64,000 nucleotides of DNA from positions 372,001 through 436,000 of the forward strand of contig NZ_BMGI01000002.1 of the NCBI RefSeq assembly GCF_014640115.1. Reading direction: 5' to 3'. The stretch is from Sinisalibacter lacisalsi (GTDB lineage: Bacteria > Pseudomonadota > Alphaproteobacteria > Rhodobacterales > Rhodobacteraceae). Below, one piece after another: positions 40,077 through 48,245 of the stretch (position 1 is its first letter; each line of letters opens with the position of its first letter). The position numbers were made by a program, and so were the translations under genes. Under the pieces are notes generated by a model. It made no database searches. It worked only from the letters and a program-made list of their open reading frames with translations, and was not told the DNA's origin.

Positions 40077-41292
40077 CGGCGCGATTCAGCGCACATTGCG
40101 ACCAGAGCGAATCCAGCGCCCGCACGAGCTTTTCGGTCTCGTCCGGGCCATGCACCGGCGAGGGCGTGAACCGCAGCCGCTCGGTGCCGCGCGGCACGGT
40201 CGGGAAGTTGATCGGCTGCACGTAGATGCCGAACTGGTCGAGCAGCATGTCCGACAGCGCCTTGGTGTGCACCGGGTCGCCGACGATCACCGGAACGATG
40301 TGGCTGCCATGGTCGATGATCGGCAGCCCAAGCCCCTTGAGCCGGGTCTTGAGAATCTTCGCCTGCTGCTGGTGGGTGTCGCGCAGCTTCTTGCCCTCGG
40401 CGGTTTTCAGCAGCGCCACCGAGGCCGCCGCGCCGGCCGCGACGACCGGGGCGAGCGAGGTGGTGAAGATGAAGCCCGGCGCGTAAGACCGGATGGCATC
40501 GACCATTTTCGCGCTCGCGGCAATATAGCCGCCCATCACGCCATAGGCCTTGCCAAGCGTGCCGTTGATGATGTCGATCCGGCCCATCAGCCCGTCGCGC
40601 TCGCACACGCCGGCGCCGCGTGCACCATACATGCCGACCGCGTGCACCTCGTCGATATAGGTCAGCGCGCCGAATTCGTCGGCGACATCGCAGATCTCGC
40701 GGATCAGGCCGAAATCGCCATCCATCGAGTAGACGCTTTCGAAGGCGATCAGCTTGGGGGCGTCGGGATCGTCGGCCGCGAGCAACTCGCGCAGGTGTTC
40801 GATGTCGTTGTGACGGAAAATCCGCTTGGCGCCGCCGTTGCGCCGCACGCCCTCAATCATCGAGGCGTGGTTGAGCGCGTCGGAATAGATGATGAGGCCG
40901 GGGAAGAGCTTGGGCAGGGTCGAAAGCGTCGCGTCGTTGGCGATATAGGCCGAGGTGAACAAGAGCGCCGCTTCCTTGCGATGCAGATCGGCCAGCTCGG
41001 CTTCGAGCCGCTTGTGATACACCGTCGTGCCCGAGATGTTGCGGGTGCCGCCGGAGCCCGCGCCGGTGGCGTCGATCGCCTCGTGCATCGCCGCGAGAAC
41101 CGCCGGGTGCTGGCCCATGCCGAGATAATCGTTGCCGCACCAGATCGTGACCGGCTGGCTGCTGCCGTCGGGCTTCTGCCAGGTTGCGTGGGGGAACCGG
41201 CCCCGCTCGCGTTCGATGTCGATGAAAACCCGGTAGCGGCCTTCGTCATGCAGACGCCCCAGCGCCTCGTCCAGCTTGGCTTCGTAGTTCAC
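40063..41292 (-). CDS. hemA: 5-aminolevulinate synthase
   Basis: PLP enzyme joining glycine and succinyl-CoA to give ALA, first step of tetrapyrrole (heme, possibly bacteriochlorophyll) synthesis by the C4 route. The 409 aa protein starts with GTG at 41292 ([20 protein letters not shown]), supported by GGAGG seven bases upstream. PLP lysine in [13 protein letters not shown]; other motifs are [10 protein letters not shown] and [11 protein letters not shown]. An FNR-type site lies 101-114 bp upstream, suggesting oxygen control as in Rhodobacter. Confidence 0.97.
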   Translation of the reverse strand: MNYEAKLDEALGRLHDEGRYRVFIDIERERGRFPHATWQKPDGSSQPVTIWCGNDYLGMGQHPAVLAAMHEAIDATGAGSGGTRNISGTTVYHKRLEAELADLHRKEAALLFTSAYIANDATLSTLPKLFPGLIIYSDALNHASMIEGVRRNGGAKRIFRHNDIEHLRELLAADDPDAPKLIAFESVYSMDGDFGLIREICDVADEFGALTYIDEVHAVGMYGARGAGVCERDGLMGRIDIINGTLGKAYGVMGGYIAASAKMVDAIRSYAPGFIFTTSLAPVVAAGAAASVALLKTAEGKKLRDTHQQQAKILKTRLKGLGLPIIDHGSHIVPVIVGDPVHTKALSDMLLDQFGIYVQPINFPTVPRGTERLRFTPSPVHGPDETEKLVRALDSLWSQCALNRAELSA

Positions 41293-41392
41293 ACGCGTTC
41301 CTCCAGAATCCGGCCGGTTTGGATGCACTCTAATTGTAACATCACGGCAATCGAAGTGTTTTTTCACATACATTTTGCCGCAGGCCGGGAAA

Positions 41393-41406
41393 TTGACCTG
41401 AATCAA
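41393..41406 (-). promoter_or_regulatory. FNR-type site upstream of hemA
   Basis: TTGACCTGAATCAA contains a perfect TTGA-N6-TCAA half-site pair, as recognised by FNR/FnrL/Dnr-class regulators. It lies 101-114 bp before the hemA start codon. In Rhodobacter sphaeroides hemA is known to respond to FnrL. Confidence 0.6.
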
Positions 41407-41445
41407 GGCGGCGGGCAATTGGCGCCAACGGCCCGCCGCCCAGGA

Positions 41446-41814
41446 TCATTCGGGCGCCGGCACCAGCAGGCCGATCACGGTGCAGGCGGCGCCGGTCTGC
41501 TGCGCGCAGACTTCAAGCACGGCGCTTTGCGCGGCGTCGGGCGTGGCGTGGTTCGCCACCGAAGCCAGTTTCTCGGGGCCCAGTTCGACGCCCTGCGGCA
41601 CCGCGAGCGCGCCGTAGAAGCCGAACCCGGCCTGTTCGAAGGCGGCCATCTGCGCCGGCATCCCGGCTTGCAGCGCGGCGACCATCTCGGTCGCGGTGGC
41701 GTCGAGCCCCTCGGGCGCGACCGGCTGGAAGGCGAGGCCGCCCTCGGCATGGAGCGGCGCGGACATCCCGGCGCCAGCAAGTGCGAAACCGAGCGCGAGA
41801 ACCATTCTTTTCAT
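41446..41814 (-). CDS. Small exported protein upstream of hemA
   Basis: 122 aa with signal peptide (KRMVLALGFALAGAGMSAPLHA) and AGGAGG before the ATG at 41814. Mature part is Ala/Pro-rich, with two cysteines near the C-terminus (LEVCAQQTGAACTVI) that may form a disulfide. No family recognised. It lies 153 bp upstream of hemA on the same strand; the FNR-type site sits in the gap. Confidence 0.65.
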   Translation of the reverse strand: MKRMVLALGFALAGAGMSAPLHAEGGLAFQPVAPEGLDATATEMVAALQAGMPAQMAAFEQAGFGFYGALAVPQGVELGPEKLASVANHATPDAAQSAVLEVCAQQTGAACTVIGLLVPAPE

Positions 41815-41987
41815 GCGAATTCCTCCTTGTGTCGCCGGCAACATAGGCAGCGCGGGCCGGCTTCGCCACCCTCTCTGGACAGTGGCCCCAGCTCTGATAC
41901 GTTTTCCGCCGACCCGCGCGCGCGGCGCCGCGTTTGCGGACGACGCACCGGCGCCCGCTTCGCCCCGAAACGCCACAGGAGAAAGCC

Positions 41988-43361
41988 ATGACCCTCACCC
42001 CCGTTCTCGCCCGCCTCGACGACGGCCTCGACGATGCCCTCGCCCGCCTGATGGCGCTGCTGCGGATCCCGTCGATCTCGACCGACCCGGCCTACAAGGG
42101 CGATTGCGACGCGGCCGCCGACTGGCTGGTGCAGGACCTCGAGAGCATCGGCTTCGACGCCTCCAAGCGCGCCACCCCCGGCCACCCGATGGTGGTGGCG
42201 CATGGTGGCGAGGGCGGCCCGCACCTGCTGTTCTACGGCCATTACGACGTGCAGCCCGTCGATCCGCTGGAGCTGTGGGACGCCGATCCCTTCGCCCCTG
42301 CGATCGAGGACACGCCCAAGGGCAAGGTGATCCGCGGCCGCGGCACCTCCGACGACAAGGGCCAGCTGATGACCTTCGTCGAGGCGATGCGGGCCTGGGT
42401 GGCGGAGCACGGCGCCCTGCCCTGCCGGATCACCATCTTCCTCGAGGGCGAGGAGGAATCCGGCTCGCCCTCGCTGGTGCCGTTCATGAAGGAAAACGCC
42501 GAGGAGCTGAAAGCCGACTTCGCGATGATCTGCGACACCACGATGTTCGACGGCAAGGTGCCGGCGATCACCACCCAGCTGCGCGGGCTGCTCGCCGAGG
42601 AACTGGTGCTCACCGGCCCCTCGCGCGATCTGCACTCGGGCATGTATGGCGGGCTCGCGCGCAACCCGATCAGCGTGCTGGCGAAGATCCTGGCCGATCT
42701 GCACGACGAAAACGGCCGGATCACGCTCGACGGCTTCTATGATGGCGTGCCGGAACTGCCCGACGAGATCCGCGCCCAGTGGCAGGCGCTGGCCTTCGAC
42801 CACGCCCGGTTTCTCGGCGATGTCGGGCTCTCGGTGCCCGCCGGCGAGGTTGACCGCACGCCGCTGGAGAAGCTCTGGTCGCGCCCCACGGCGGAGGTGA
42901 ACGGGATCTGGGGCGGCTACACCGGCGCTGGCTTCAAGACCGTGCTGCCCTCGAAAGCCTCGGCCAAGATCAGCTTCCGCCTCGTCGGCGAGCAGGACCC
43001 GGAAGCGATCCACGCCGCCTTCGTGCGCCACGTCGAAGACCGGCTTCCGGACGATGTGACGGCGGAATTTCCCAACGGGCACGGCGCCGGCGCCTCGCGG
43101 ATGCCGACCGACGACCCGGCCTTCGAGGCCGCCCGCCAGGCGCTCTCGGATGAATGGGGGATGGAGGCGGCCTTCATCGGCTCGGGCGGCTCGATCCCGA
43201 TTGCCGGGCATTTCCAGCAGGTCCTGGGGATGAACTCGATGCTCATCGGCTTCGGCCGCGACGACGACCAGATCCACTCGCCGAACGAGAAATACGACCT
43301 CGAGAGTTTCCACAAGGGCATGCGCAGCTGGGCACGGATTCTCGCGGCGCTGGCACGCTGA
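41988..43361 (+). CDS. M20 family dipeptidase
   Basis: 457 aa zinc dipeptidase (M20/M25/M40 group, carnosinase-like). Metal site residues are in LLFYGHYDVQPVDP, GRGTSDDKGQ and FLEGEEESGSPSL; the lid/dimerisation domain follows, with GGYTGAGFKTVLP and the final HSPNEKYDLESFHKGM. CAGGAGAAAG precedes the ATG at 41988. Its 3' end is duplicated 143 bp downstream as a scrap (43454-43504), a sign of past recombination. Confidence 0.92.
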   Translation: MTLTPVLARLDDGLDDALARLMALLRIPSISTDPAYKGDCDAAADWLVQDLESIGFDASKRATPGHPMVVAHGGEGGPHLLFYGHYDVQPVDPLELWDADPFAPAIEDTPKGKVIRGRGTSDDKGQLMTFVEAMRAWVAEHGALPCRITIFLEGEEESGSPSLVPFMKENAEELKADFAMICDTTMFDGKVPAITTQLRGLLAEELVLTGPSRDLHSGMYGGLARNPISVLAKILADLHDENGRITLDGFYDGVPELPDEIRAQWQALAFDHARFLGDVGLSVPAGEVDRTPLEKLWSRPTAEVNGIWGGYTGAGFKTVLPSKASAKISFRLVGEQDPEAIHAAFVRHVEDRLPDDVTAEFPNGHGAGASRMPTDDPAFEAARQALSDEWGMEAAFIGSGGSIPIAGHFQQVLGMNSMLIGFGRDDDQIHSPNEKYDLESFHKGMRSWARILAALAR

Positions 43362-43414
43362 AGCTCCCGCGTTCCAACGTGGAAACTCGTCGGGGCTCCG
43401 CCCGTTCGGGCCTG

Positions 43415-43435
43415 AAAGGCTCCACCGGAGCCTTT
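43415..43435. terminator. Hairpin after the dipeptidase gene
   Basis: AAAGGCTCC-ACC-GGAGCCTTT, a perfect 9-bp stem, lies between the dipeptidase stop and the duplicated tail. It could serve as a terminator on either strand. Confidence 0.55.
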
Positions 43436-43453
43436 CCGGGACGGCCCTCACTC

Positions 43454-43504
43454 CACAAGGGCATGCGCAGCTGGGCGCGGATCCTGGCGGCGCTTGCGCG
43501 CTAG
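43454..43504 (+). pseudogene. Remnant of an M20 dipeptidase 3' end
   Basis: 51 bp encoding HKGMRSWARILAALAR and a stop, identical in protein to the last 16 residues of the intact gene (43311-43361) but different at several synonymous sites (e.g. GCG for GCA, CTG for CTC, TAG for TGA). It has no start. It is the tail of a second, diverged copy, left by deletion or gene replacement. Confidence 0.75.
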
Positions 43505-43513
43505 AGGTTTCGA

Positions 43514-43615
43514 CCGGGCTGCGCCCGGACGACCGGTGCGAGGGCTCTGCCCTCGTGCCGGAGGCATGCCGCCGGCGTGACGCTCCCGAGGTATTTTTTG
43601 TCAGGATGAAGGGGG
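43514..43615 (-). repeat. Dispersed spacer repeat, copy 1
   Basis: Read on the minus strand: CCCTTCATCCTGACAAAAAA then TACCTCGGGAGCG (43615-43583), followed by a CGAGGGC-N3-GCCCTCG hairpin (43539-43555 on the plus strand) and a CCGGGC-N3-GCCCGG hairpin (43514-43528). The same arrangement recurs at 58802-58857. On the plus strand the run GTATTTTTTG follows the hairpins, so it may end transcription. Confidence 0.65.
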
Positions 43616-43616
43616 A

Positions 43617-43859
43617 TCAGGCCTCGGTCTTCACCACCGCCATGCGGGCGAGCTTGGCCGCGAGCAGAACCCAGGTCCAGCCGTGGAACACCAGATCGAA
43701 GATGTCGATCGGTTCGCTCAGCGTGCCGTCCGCAAGCATCTTGAGCTTTTCCCAGACATGCGGCTCGGGCACGAAGGGCGCGAGGCCGAGCGTGGCAGCG
43801 AAGAGCACCGCGTAGAGCAGCGGCAGGTTATCGAGAAATTTCAGCAAACGCGCGCGCAT
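43617..43859 (-). CDS. Small membrane protein
   Basis: 80 aa from the ATG at 43859 (an in-frame start 11 codons upstream lacks support). Two hydrophobic segments (LPLLYAVLFAATLGLAPF and FHGWTWVLLAAKLARM) suggest two transmembrane helices. No function assigned. It is bordered by the dispersed repeat on its 3' side and tRNA genes on its 5' side. Confidence 0.65.
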   Translation of the reverse strand: MRARLLKFLDNLPLLYAVLFAATLGLAPFVPEPHVWEKLKMLADGTLSEPIDIFDLVFHGWTWVLLAAKLARMAVVKTEA

Positions 43860-43928
43860 GGTCTCACCCCGTCTCGTTTCCGGGCCTCCCATACTGTGGG
43901 TGGAGCCGAATGACCAGAGGGGGAAAAG

Positions 43929-44005
43929 TGGCGCGGTTGACGGGACTCGAACCCGCGACCCCCGGCGTGACAGGCCGGTACTCTAACCAACTGAGCTACA
44001 ACCGC
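43929..44005 (-). tRNA. tRNA-Asp(GTC), copy 1
   Basis: On the minus strand the 7-bp acceptor stem GCGGTTG/CAACCGC, D arm, anticodon stem CCGGC-CTGTCAC-GCCGG (anticodon GTC), and T arm GTTCGAGTC are intact; discriminator G and an encoded CCA end at 43929. Identical to the copy at 44037-44113. Confidence 0.97.
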
Positions 44006-44036
44006 GCAGGGACGCTTCGATCGGGTTTGGCAGCGA

Positions 44037-44113
44037 TGGCGCGGTTGACGGGACTCGAACCCGCGACCCCCGGCGTGACAGGCCGGTACTCTAACCAACT
44101 GAGCTACAACCGC
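44037..44113 (-). tRNA. tRNA-Asp(GTC), copy 2
   Basis: Same mature sequence as the downstream copy, 31 bp apart, with encoded CCA. It is the promoter-proximal copy; both are probably made from the promoter at 44151-44179. Confidence 0.97.
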
Positions 44114-44150
44114 CCGCTGCCGAACCCCATGCGGGGCGTCGTGACGCCGG

Positions 44151-44179
44151 GTTCTAGAAGCGTGCGGGGGGGGCGTCAA
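44151..44179 (-). promoter_or_regulatory. Sigma-70 promoter for the tRNA-Asp pair
   Basis: On the minus strand TTGACG (44179-44174), a 17-base spacer, and TAGAAC (44156-44151) lie 38 bp before the first tRNA, followed by a GC-rich stretch that resembles a stringent discriminator. Confidence 0.7.
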
Positions 44180-44516
44180 GCGGTTCCGTGTGGCCTCGGG
44201 CGTTTTTTCCGCCGAGCGGCCGGATCGGTGGCGACTCGCGGGGTGAGTCGGCGCCGTGGCGAACGGCGCGCGCCCGGTCCGGGCGGCCCCGGCGGCCCCG
44301 GCGGGATCGCGGCGGCGGTATCGCGATCGCACAAGCGGCTTGACCTTTTCAAACCTCCCTCGGCCGCGCCCGCCGCCTCCAAGAGCCGGAATTGTGCGTT
44401 CGTGGCAACAGCCTGCGGGCCAGGGTGAATGCGCCGCTGCAAGGTCTTGCGGCGCGGCGCGGCGGCTGGGATCACCGTCGGGTATCTGGTGAAGCGCCAA
44501 AGCCTGGGGGGCAAGG
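44180..44516. other. Non-coding GC-rich spacer
   Basis: 337 bp between the tRNA-Asp promoter and the deacetylase gene. It contains runs of GGC/GGCCCC repeats (44280-44315) and a TTGACC-like hexamer near 44340 that may be part of the deacetylase promoter. No convincing gene on either strand. Confidence 0.5.
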
Positions 44517-45296
44517 GTGGTTACGAGACGAGACCTGATCCTCGGATCGGGGGCTGCGATCGCGGGCGGGACATGGCTGGCGCCGGGCACGGCGCGGGCG
44601 GCGTCCGCCGGGATCGCCCTGCCCGTCGATCTGGACACCGAGCGGCTGATTACCGTGACCGGCGCGCCGACGCAGGCGAGGCTGGTGGCGATGACCTTCG
44701 ACGACGGTCCGCACCCGACCTATACGCCGGCCCTGCTCGACATCCTCAAGGCGCGCCGGGTCCGCGCCACCTTCTACGTGATCGGCCGCAACGTCGCACG
44801 CTACCCCGACATCGTGAAGCGGATGGTCGACGAGGGCCACGAGATCGGCAATCACACCTGGCAACACCCGTTGCTGTCGGGCCTCGGCAACACCGCGGTG
44901 CTGCGCGAGCTCGACCGCACCTCGGAAGCCGTGTTCCGGGCGGTGCGGCGGATCCCCGTCACCATGCGGCCGCCCTACGGCGGGCTGACCGGGCCGCAGC
45001 GCGCGATGATCCACAAGGAACGCGAGATGCCGACGGTGCTGTGGTCGGTCGACCCGGAAGACTGGCGCCGCCCCGGCTCCAGCGTGGTGGCCGACCGTAT
45101 CGTCGACGGCGCCCGCCCCGGCGCGATCATCCTCAGCCACGACATTCACAAGCCGACGGTGCAGGCGATGCCCGTCGCCCTCGACGGGCTGATCGAGCGC
45201 GGCTACCGCTTCGCCACCGTGTCGATGATCCTCGGCGCGCGCGACTGGTCGAAGCTGCGCTGGCGGTTGCCGCGCGAGGCGCAGGCGAAGATCTGA
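44517..45296 (+). CDS. Tat-exported polysaccharide deacetylase (NodB domain)
   Basis: 259 aa. A twin-arginine signal (TRRDLILGSGAAIAGGTW) targets it to the Tat system. The NodB fold is shown by motif 1 MTFDDGPHP, motif 2 HEIGNHTWQHPLLS (metal histidines) and motif 3 RPPYGGLT, with DPEDWRRP and HDIHKPT downstream. It deacetylates a sugar polymer, possibly peptidoglycan or an exopolysaccharide. GTG at 44517 is the likely start. It lies between tRNA genes without neighbouring polysaccharide genes. Confidence 0.87.
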   Translation: MVTRRDLILGSGAAIAGGTWLAPGTARAASAGIALPVDLDTERLITVTGAPTQARLVAMTFDDGPHPTYTPALLDILKARRVRATFYVIGRNVARYPDIVKRMVDEGHEIGNHTWQHPLLSGLGNTAVLRELDRTSEAVFRAVRRIPVTMRPPYGGLTGPQRAMIHKEREMPTVLWSVDPEDWRRPGSSVVADRIVDGARPGAIILSHDIHKPTVQAMPVALDGLIERGYRFATVSMILGARDWSKLRWRLPREAQAKI

Positions 45297-45880
45297 CACT
45301 CTTAATCCGGCAAACATATCAGTCAATTGAGACAGAAATGGATCTGTGGTTACAAGTTTTTGGACCCCGGCTCAATGTTCAGTCGGAGTCTTCATGGTTG
45401 TCTATTGCGTTCGACAACTTTTCCTTTTTCCCGCCCCTTCTCAGTCTTGGACCAAGCGCGACAACTAGCGCGACTATCCCGACCAGAACGCTAACAATGT
45501 CATTCAGAACGGCGACCAAAATTGTGAGTGTTTGCATCGTTATCCGTATCTTCCCTTCTGGCTCGTGGCCCGGGCCGTCATTGCGGCGGCAAGCCAATCT
45601 CATACCTCCCGGTGAGGGCGACGGGGCAAAGCCAGTACATGAAGAGACGATCGGATCGTCTAGCTTCAAGCTTCCGACCATAAGATCGGTCACCGCAAAA
45701 TGCTCCCAGAACGGAGCTGCTCGATGCTAGACTTCTATCCCTACCCGCCGGACGGCCACACTATTGATGGTGGCTCGCCGACCAGCGGGTTCAACATAGG
45801 CACGAACCTGATCACTATCAACCCTTAGTGGCGGCGAAGAAGGGGTACGCATGGCGGGGAGTTTCAATTGTGATGGAGGC
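45297..45880. other. AT-richer patch next to tRNA-Val
   Basis: 584 bp of clearly lower GC (about half) than the rest of the window, with rough codon use on all frames. It contains an 8-bp perfect inverted repeat at 45645-45661 (AGACGATC-G-GATCGTCT) and one possible small membrane ORF (45379-45537). No integrase and no duplicate of the tRNA 3' end were found. It may be a decayed foreign segment. Confidence 0.5.
45379..45537 (-). CDS. Possible small membrane protein
   Basis: 52 aa: one strong transmembrane helix (LTILVAVLNDIVSVLVGIVA) followed by a basic stretch (GPRLRRGGKKEK) and a polar tail. No good ribosome site at the ATG at 45537. It lies in the AT-richer patch. Doubtful as a gene; the helix could be chance. 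Confidence 0.3.
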   Translation of the reverse strand: MQTLTILVAVLNDIVSVLVGIVALVVALGPRLRRGGKKEKLSNAIDNHEDSD

Positions 45881-45956
<76 letters not shown>

Positions 45957-45990
45957 GTGCGCGCGGTGTTACCCCTGCGCCCCGGAGAGA

Positions 45991-46560
45991 TCAAGCCTCG
46001 AGCCGGGTCATCACCCCGTCGCGGATGTGCCAGACGATTCCCTGCCCGCCCGGCAGGCGCGAAATCCCCGCAATATCGAGGCCGAGCACCTGCCCGCGCA
46101 GCACCGCCGACAGCATCCCGTGGGCGACGATCACGGCCGGTGCGCGCTGGTCGGCGAGCCAGTCCGCGATGCGGGCGTTGAACGCCCCCCATGTTTCGCC
46201 GCCCGGCGCGTGGAAGTGCCAGGGCAACGGGTCGTCGCGGTCCATGATGTCGGGCCAGCCGGCCCGGAGTTCGGCGTCGGTCTTGCCCTCGAAATCGCCG
46301 AGTTCGATCTCGCGCAGCCGGTCATCGACCACAGGGACGGCGATCCCGTCGAGCGCGATCGCGGCGGTGGCGCGGCCCTGGGGCGAGACCTGGAACGTGG
46401 TGCGGTCGGGAAGGTCGGTGCGGCGCAGGATGCGGTTCTGATCGGCCGCCTGGCTGCGGCCAAGCGCGGTCAGCGGGCTGTCGCGCCCGCCCTGCTTGCG
46501 GCCCTCGGCGTTCCATTCGGTCTGCCCGTGGCGCAGGATCCAGAGTTCAGGGTTCCGCAT
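45991..46560 (-). CDS. Histidine phosphatase family protein (phosphoglycerate mutase-like)
   Basis: 189 aa. RHG motif LWILRHGQTEWNAEGR with the catalytic His, plus REIELGDFEGKT and VIVAHGML with the second His. Substrate unknown; the family includes cofactor-dependent mutases and phosphatases such as CobC. The start is the ATG at 46560; the region before it holds tRNA-Val(CAC). It is flanked on both sides by tRNA-Val genes. Confidence 0.88.
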   Translation of the reverse strand: MRNPELWILRHGQTEWNAEGRKQGGRDSPLTALGRSQAADQNRILRRTDLPDRTTFQVSPQGRATAAIALDGIAVPVVDDRLREIELGDFEGKTDAELRAGWPDIMDRDDPLPWHFHAPGGETWGAFNARIADWLADQRAPAVIVAHGMLSAVLRGQVLGLDIAGISRLPGGQGIVWHIRDGVMTRLEA

Positions 46561-46617
46561 CGAGAGGATGGCGTGGCGCGCCGGGCTGGCCCGGCGCGAT
46601 CGTGATCGTGGTGGGAA

Positions 46618-46692
46618 TGGTGGGTGATGAGGGATTTGAACCCCCGACATCTTCGATGTGAACGAAGCGCTCTACCACTGAGCTAATCACCC
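46618..46692 (-). tRNA. tRNA-Val(CAC)
   Basis: On the minus strand GGGTGAT acceptor, D arm, anticodon stem CTTCG-TTCACAT-CGAAG (anticodon CAC), T arm GTTCAAATC, discriminator A and encoded CCA. Only 20 bp after the HU stop codon, so it may be read through from the HU promoter. Confidence 0.96.
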
Positions 46693-46712
46693 GTATCCGG
46701 GGGCTTTTAGCC

Positions 46713-47123
46713 TCACTCCGCGGCCTCTGCAAGAGGGTCTTTCGCCTTCTGTCCGGGCTTTTTGCGGCGCAGTTTGCAGACCACGATATCGCCACCGGCA
46801 AGCGGTTTCCTGCGCTGGACCTTGAGCGTGCCGAAGGGCTGGATCTTGACGCCGTCGCCGGCGACGATGGCGGCGCCGAGCTCATCGAGCACCGCGTCCA
46901 TCACCGCGCGGACCTCGCGCCCCTTCACCCCCGTGCTGCGGGCCTTGACCCGCTCGAACAGGGCCTTCTTGGTCATCGCGTTCGGGATTTCGCCTGCGTT
47001 TGCGGCCTGCGGTTCGGCGGCCGGCTTTGCCGCGGCCTTCGCCGTGGTGGTCTTTTTCGCCGCCGTGGGCGCAACGGTCTTGCCGGTGCGGGTGCTGCTG
47101 CTGGTCTTTTTCGTGGTTGCCAT
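46713..47123 (-). CDS. HU family DNA-binding protein with basic N-terminal extension
   Basis: 136 aa against ~90 for typical HU. The first ~45 residues are Lys/Ala/Thr/Pro-rich (KKTSSSTRTGKTVAPTAAKK...), resembling a histone-like tail. The HU core follows (MTKKALFERVKARSTGVKGREVRAVMDAVLDELGAAI... VKIQPFGTLKVQRRKP), but the usual beta-arm sequence around RxGxNP is not clear. It is a nucleoid protein. In many alphaproteobacteria lon-HU-tRNA-Val is a conserved order; here two genes lie between lon and HU. Confidence 0.85.
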   Translation of the reverse strand: MATTKKTSSSTRTGKTVAPTAAKKTTTAKAAAKPAAEPQAANAGEIPNAMTKKALFERVKARSTGVKGREVRAVMDAVLDELGAAIVAGDGVKIQPFGTLKVQRRKPLAGGDIVVCKLRRKKPGQKAKDPLAEAAE

Positions 47124-47377
47124 GATACCGCCTCAATACAAGTCTTTTTGGGTTGATTGTTTCTTCCGCGTGGACGGTAACTAAAATTGCCAAACGAATC
47201 CAGCCTGATGGCCAGTCTGCCCCACCCGGCGATGCAAAAACGTCCCAGGTGCGCCCGACGGTGCGGCAGGCGCCATGACTGGACAGACCCGGCCCGGCTT
47301 GCAATGGTGGCGGCACCGGGCGGCAGTCAGGCCACCCGGTGCAGTTCCTCGGTTTCTGTTCATGGAGGACAATCAAG

Positions 47378-47809
47378 ATGTCGAGACTCATCGGCTCCAC
47401 CCTCGCCGCCAGCCTTGCGCTGGGCACCCTCGCCGGACCGGCGCTTTCCGGAAGCATTGCCGACCCGGTCGTCGATGCCGAGGTGATCATCCAGCAGAGT
47501 GCCAGCAGCGTCAGCCACCACCTGCTGCCCCCGGCGCTCTTCGTAGCCTTCGTGGCGGCGAGCATCATCCTCGGCCCCACGACGGTGGCGATTTCCGACG
47601 CGCGGCTGAAGACGGATATCAAGCACGTCGGCACCGCCGGAAACGGGCTGCCGCTCTATCACTTCCGCTATGCCGGCCAGAGCCAGACCTATGAAGGCGT
47701 CATGGCACAGGACGTGCTCACACATACGCCCGAGGCTGTGGTCGATCTCGGCGGCTACTACGGTGTGAACTACGGCATGCTCGGGTTGGAGATGCGCGCG
47801 GTCGACTGA
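47378..47809 (+). CDS. Small exported protein with S74-like intramolecular chaperone motif
   Basis: 143 aa. A signal peptide (MSRLIGSTLAASLALGTLAG) is followed by a second hydrophobic stretch (LPPALFVAFVAASIILGP). The C-terminal half resembles the peptidase S74 tail-spike chaperone domain: SDARLKTDI (S73-D74) matches its autocleavage signature, then GLPLYHFRYAGQ and YEGVMAQDVL. Phage tail fibers cut themselves at the Ser. Here no phage genes are nearby. GGAGGACA precedes the ATG at 47378. Confidence 0.7.
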   Translation: MSRLIGSTLAASLALGTLAGPALSGSIADPVVDAEVIIQQSASSVSHHLLPPALFVAFVAASIILGPTTVAISDARLKTDIKHVGTAGNGLPLYHFRYAGQSQTYEGVMAQDVLTHTPEAVVDLGGYYGVNYGMLGLEMRAVD

Positions 47810-47819
47810 ACCGGGGGCG

Positions 47820-48245
47820 TTACCAATAGGCGGGGCTGTTCAGCGCTTCGACCCAGCACAAAGGGCCGCGGAGCCGGTCCAGCGGGCGCTCGGTGAGCGA
47901 CTGCCCGAGCCAGCCATGCGGGAATTGCAGCGCAAGCGGCGCGCGCGCCAGGTTGTCGGTGATCGGCGCGAAGCCGACCTTGTCGTAACAGGCCGGATCG
48001 CCGTAGGTGAGCGCCACGTCGACGCCCCGGCGACGCAAGTCGTCGAGGCCGATGCGCAGGAGCTTCCGGCCGATGCCCCGGCGCTGGCGGCCGGTCTCTA
48101 CGGCGACCGGGGCGAGCAGGAAGACGGTGCGGTTATCCTCGGGGTAGCGCAGGCGCGAGGCCATGACGCAGCCCGCGAGCCCGTCATCGTCGCGGCAGGT
48201 GAAAGCGCGCAGGTCGTCGCCCGGCGTTTTCTCGAACAGGTCCAT
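47820..48245 (-). CDS. GNAT family N-acetyltransferase (N-terminus uncertain)
   Basis: At least 141 aa. The acetyl-CoA loop is RRQRRGIGRKLLRIGL, with VFLLAPVAV before it and VALTYGDPACYDKVGFAPI after. The reading frame continues upstream from the ATG at 48245 for about 38 more codons (to ~48359) with convincing family sequence (EITALSEATFPASEGPEDGA, LIGKLA) but no ATG, GTG or TTG; the true start may be a rare codon or the gene may have lost its start. Confidence 0.8.
   Translation of the reverse strand: MDLFEKTPGDDLRAFTCRDDDGLAGCVMASRLRYPEDNRTVFLLAPVAVETGRQRRGIGRKLLRIGLDDLRRRGVDVALTYGDPACYDKVGFAPITDNLARAPLALQFPHGWLGQSLTERPLDRLRGPLCWVEALNSPAYW

Noticed and set aside
47378-47809. Prophage remnant
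   Set aside because: Only the S74-like domain suggests phage; there are no structural, lysis or integrase genes, and the protein has a signal peptide.
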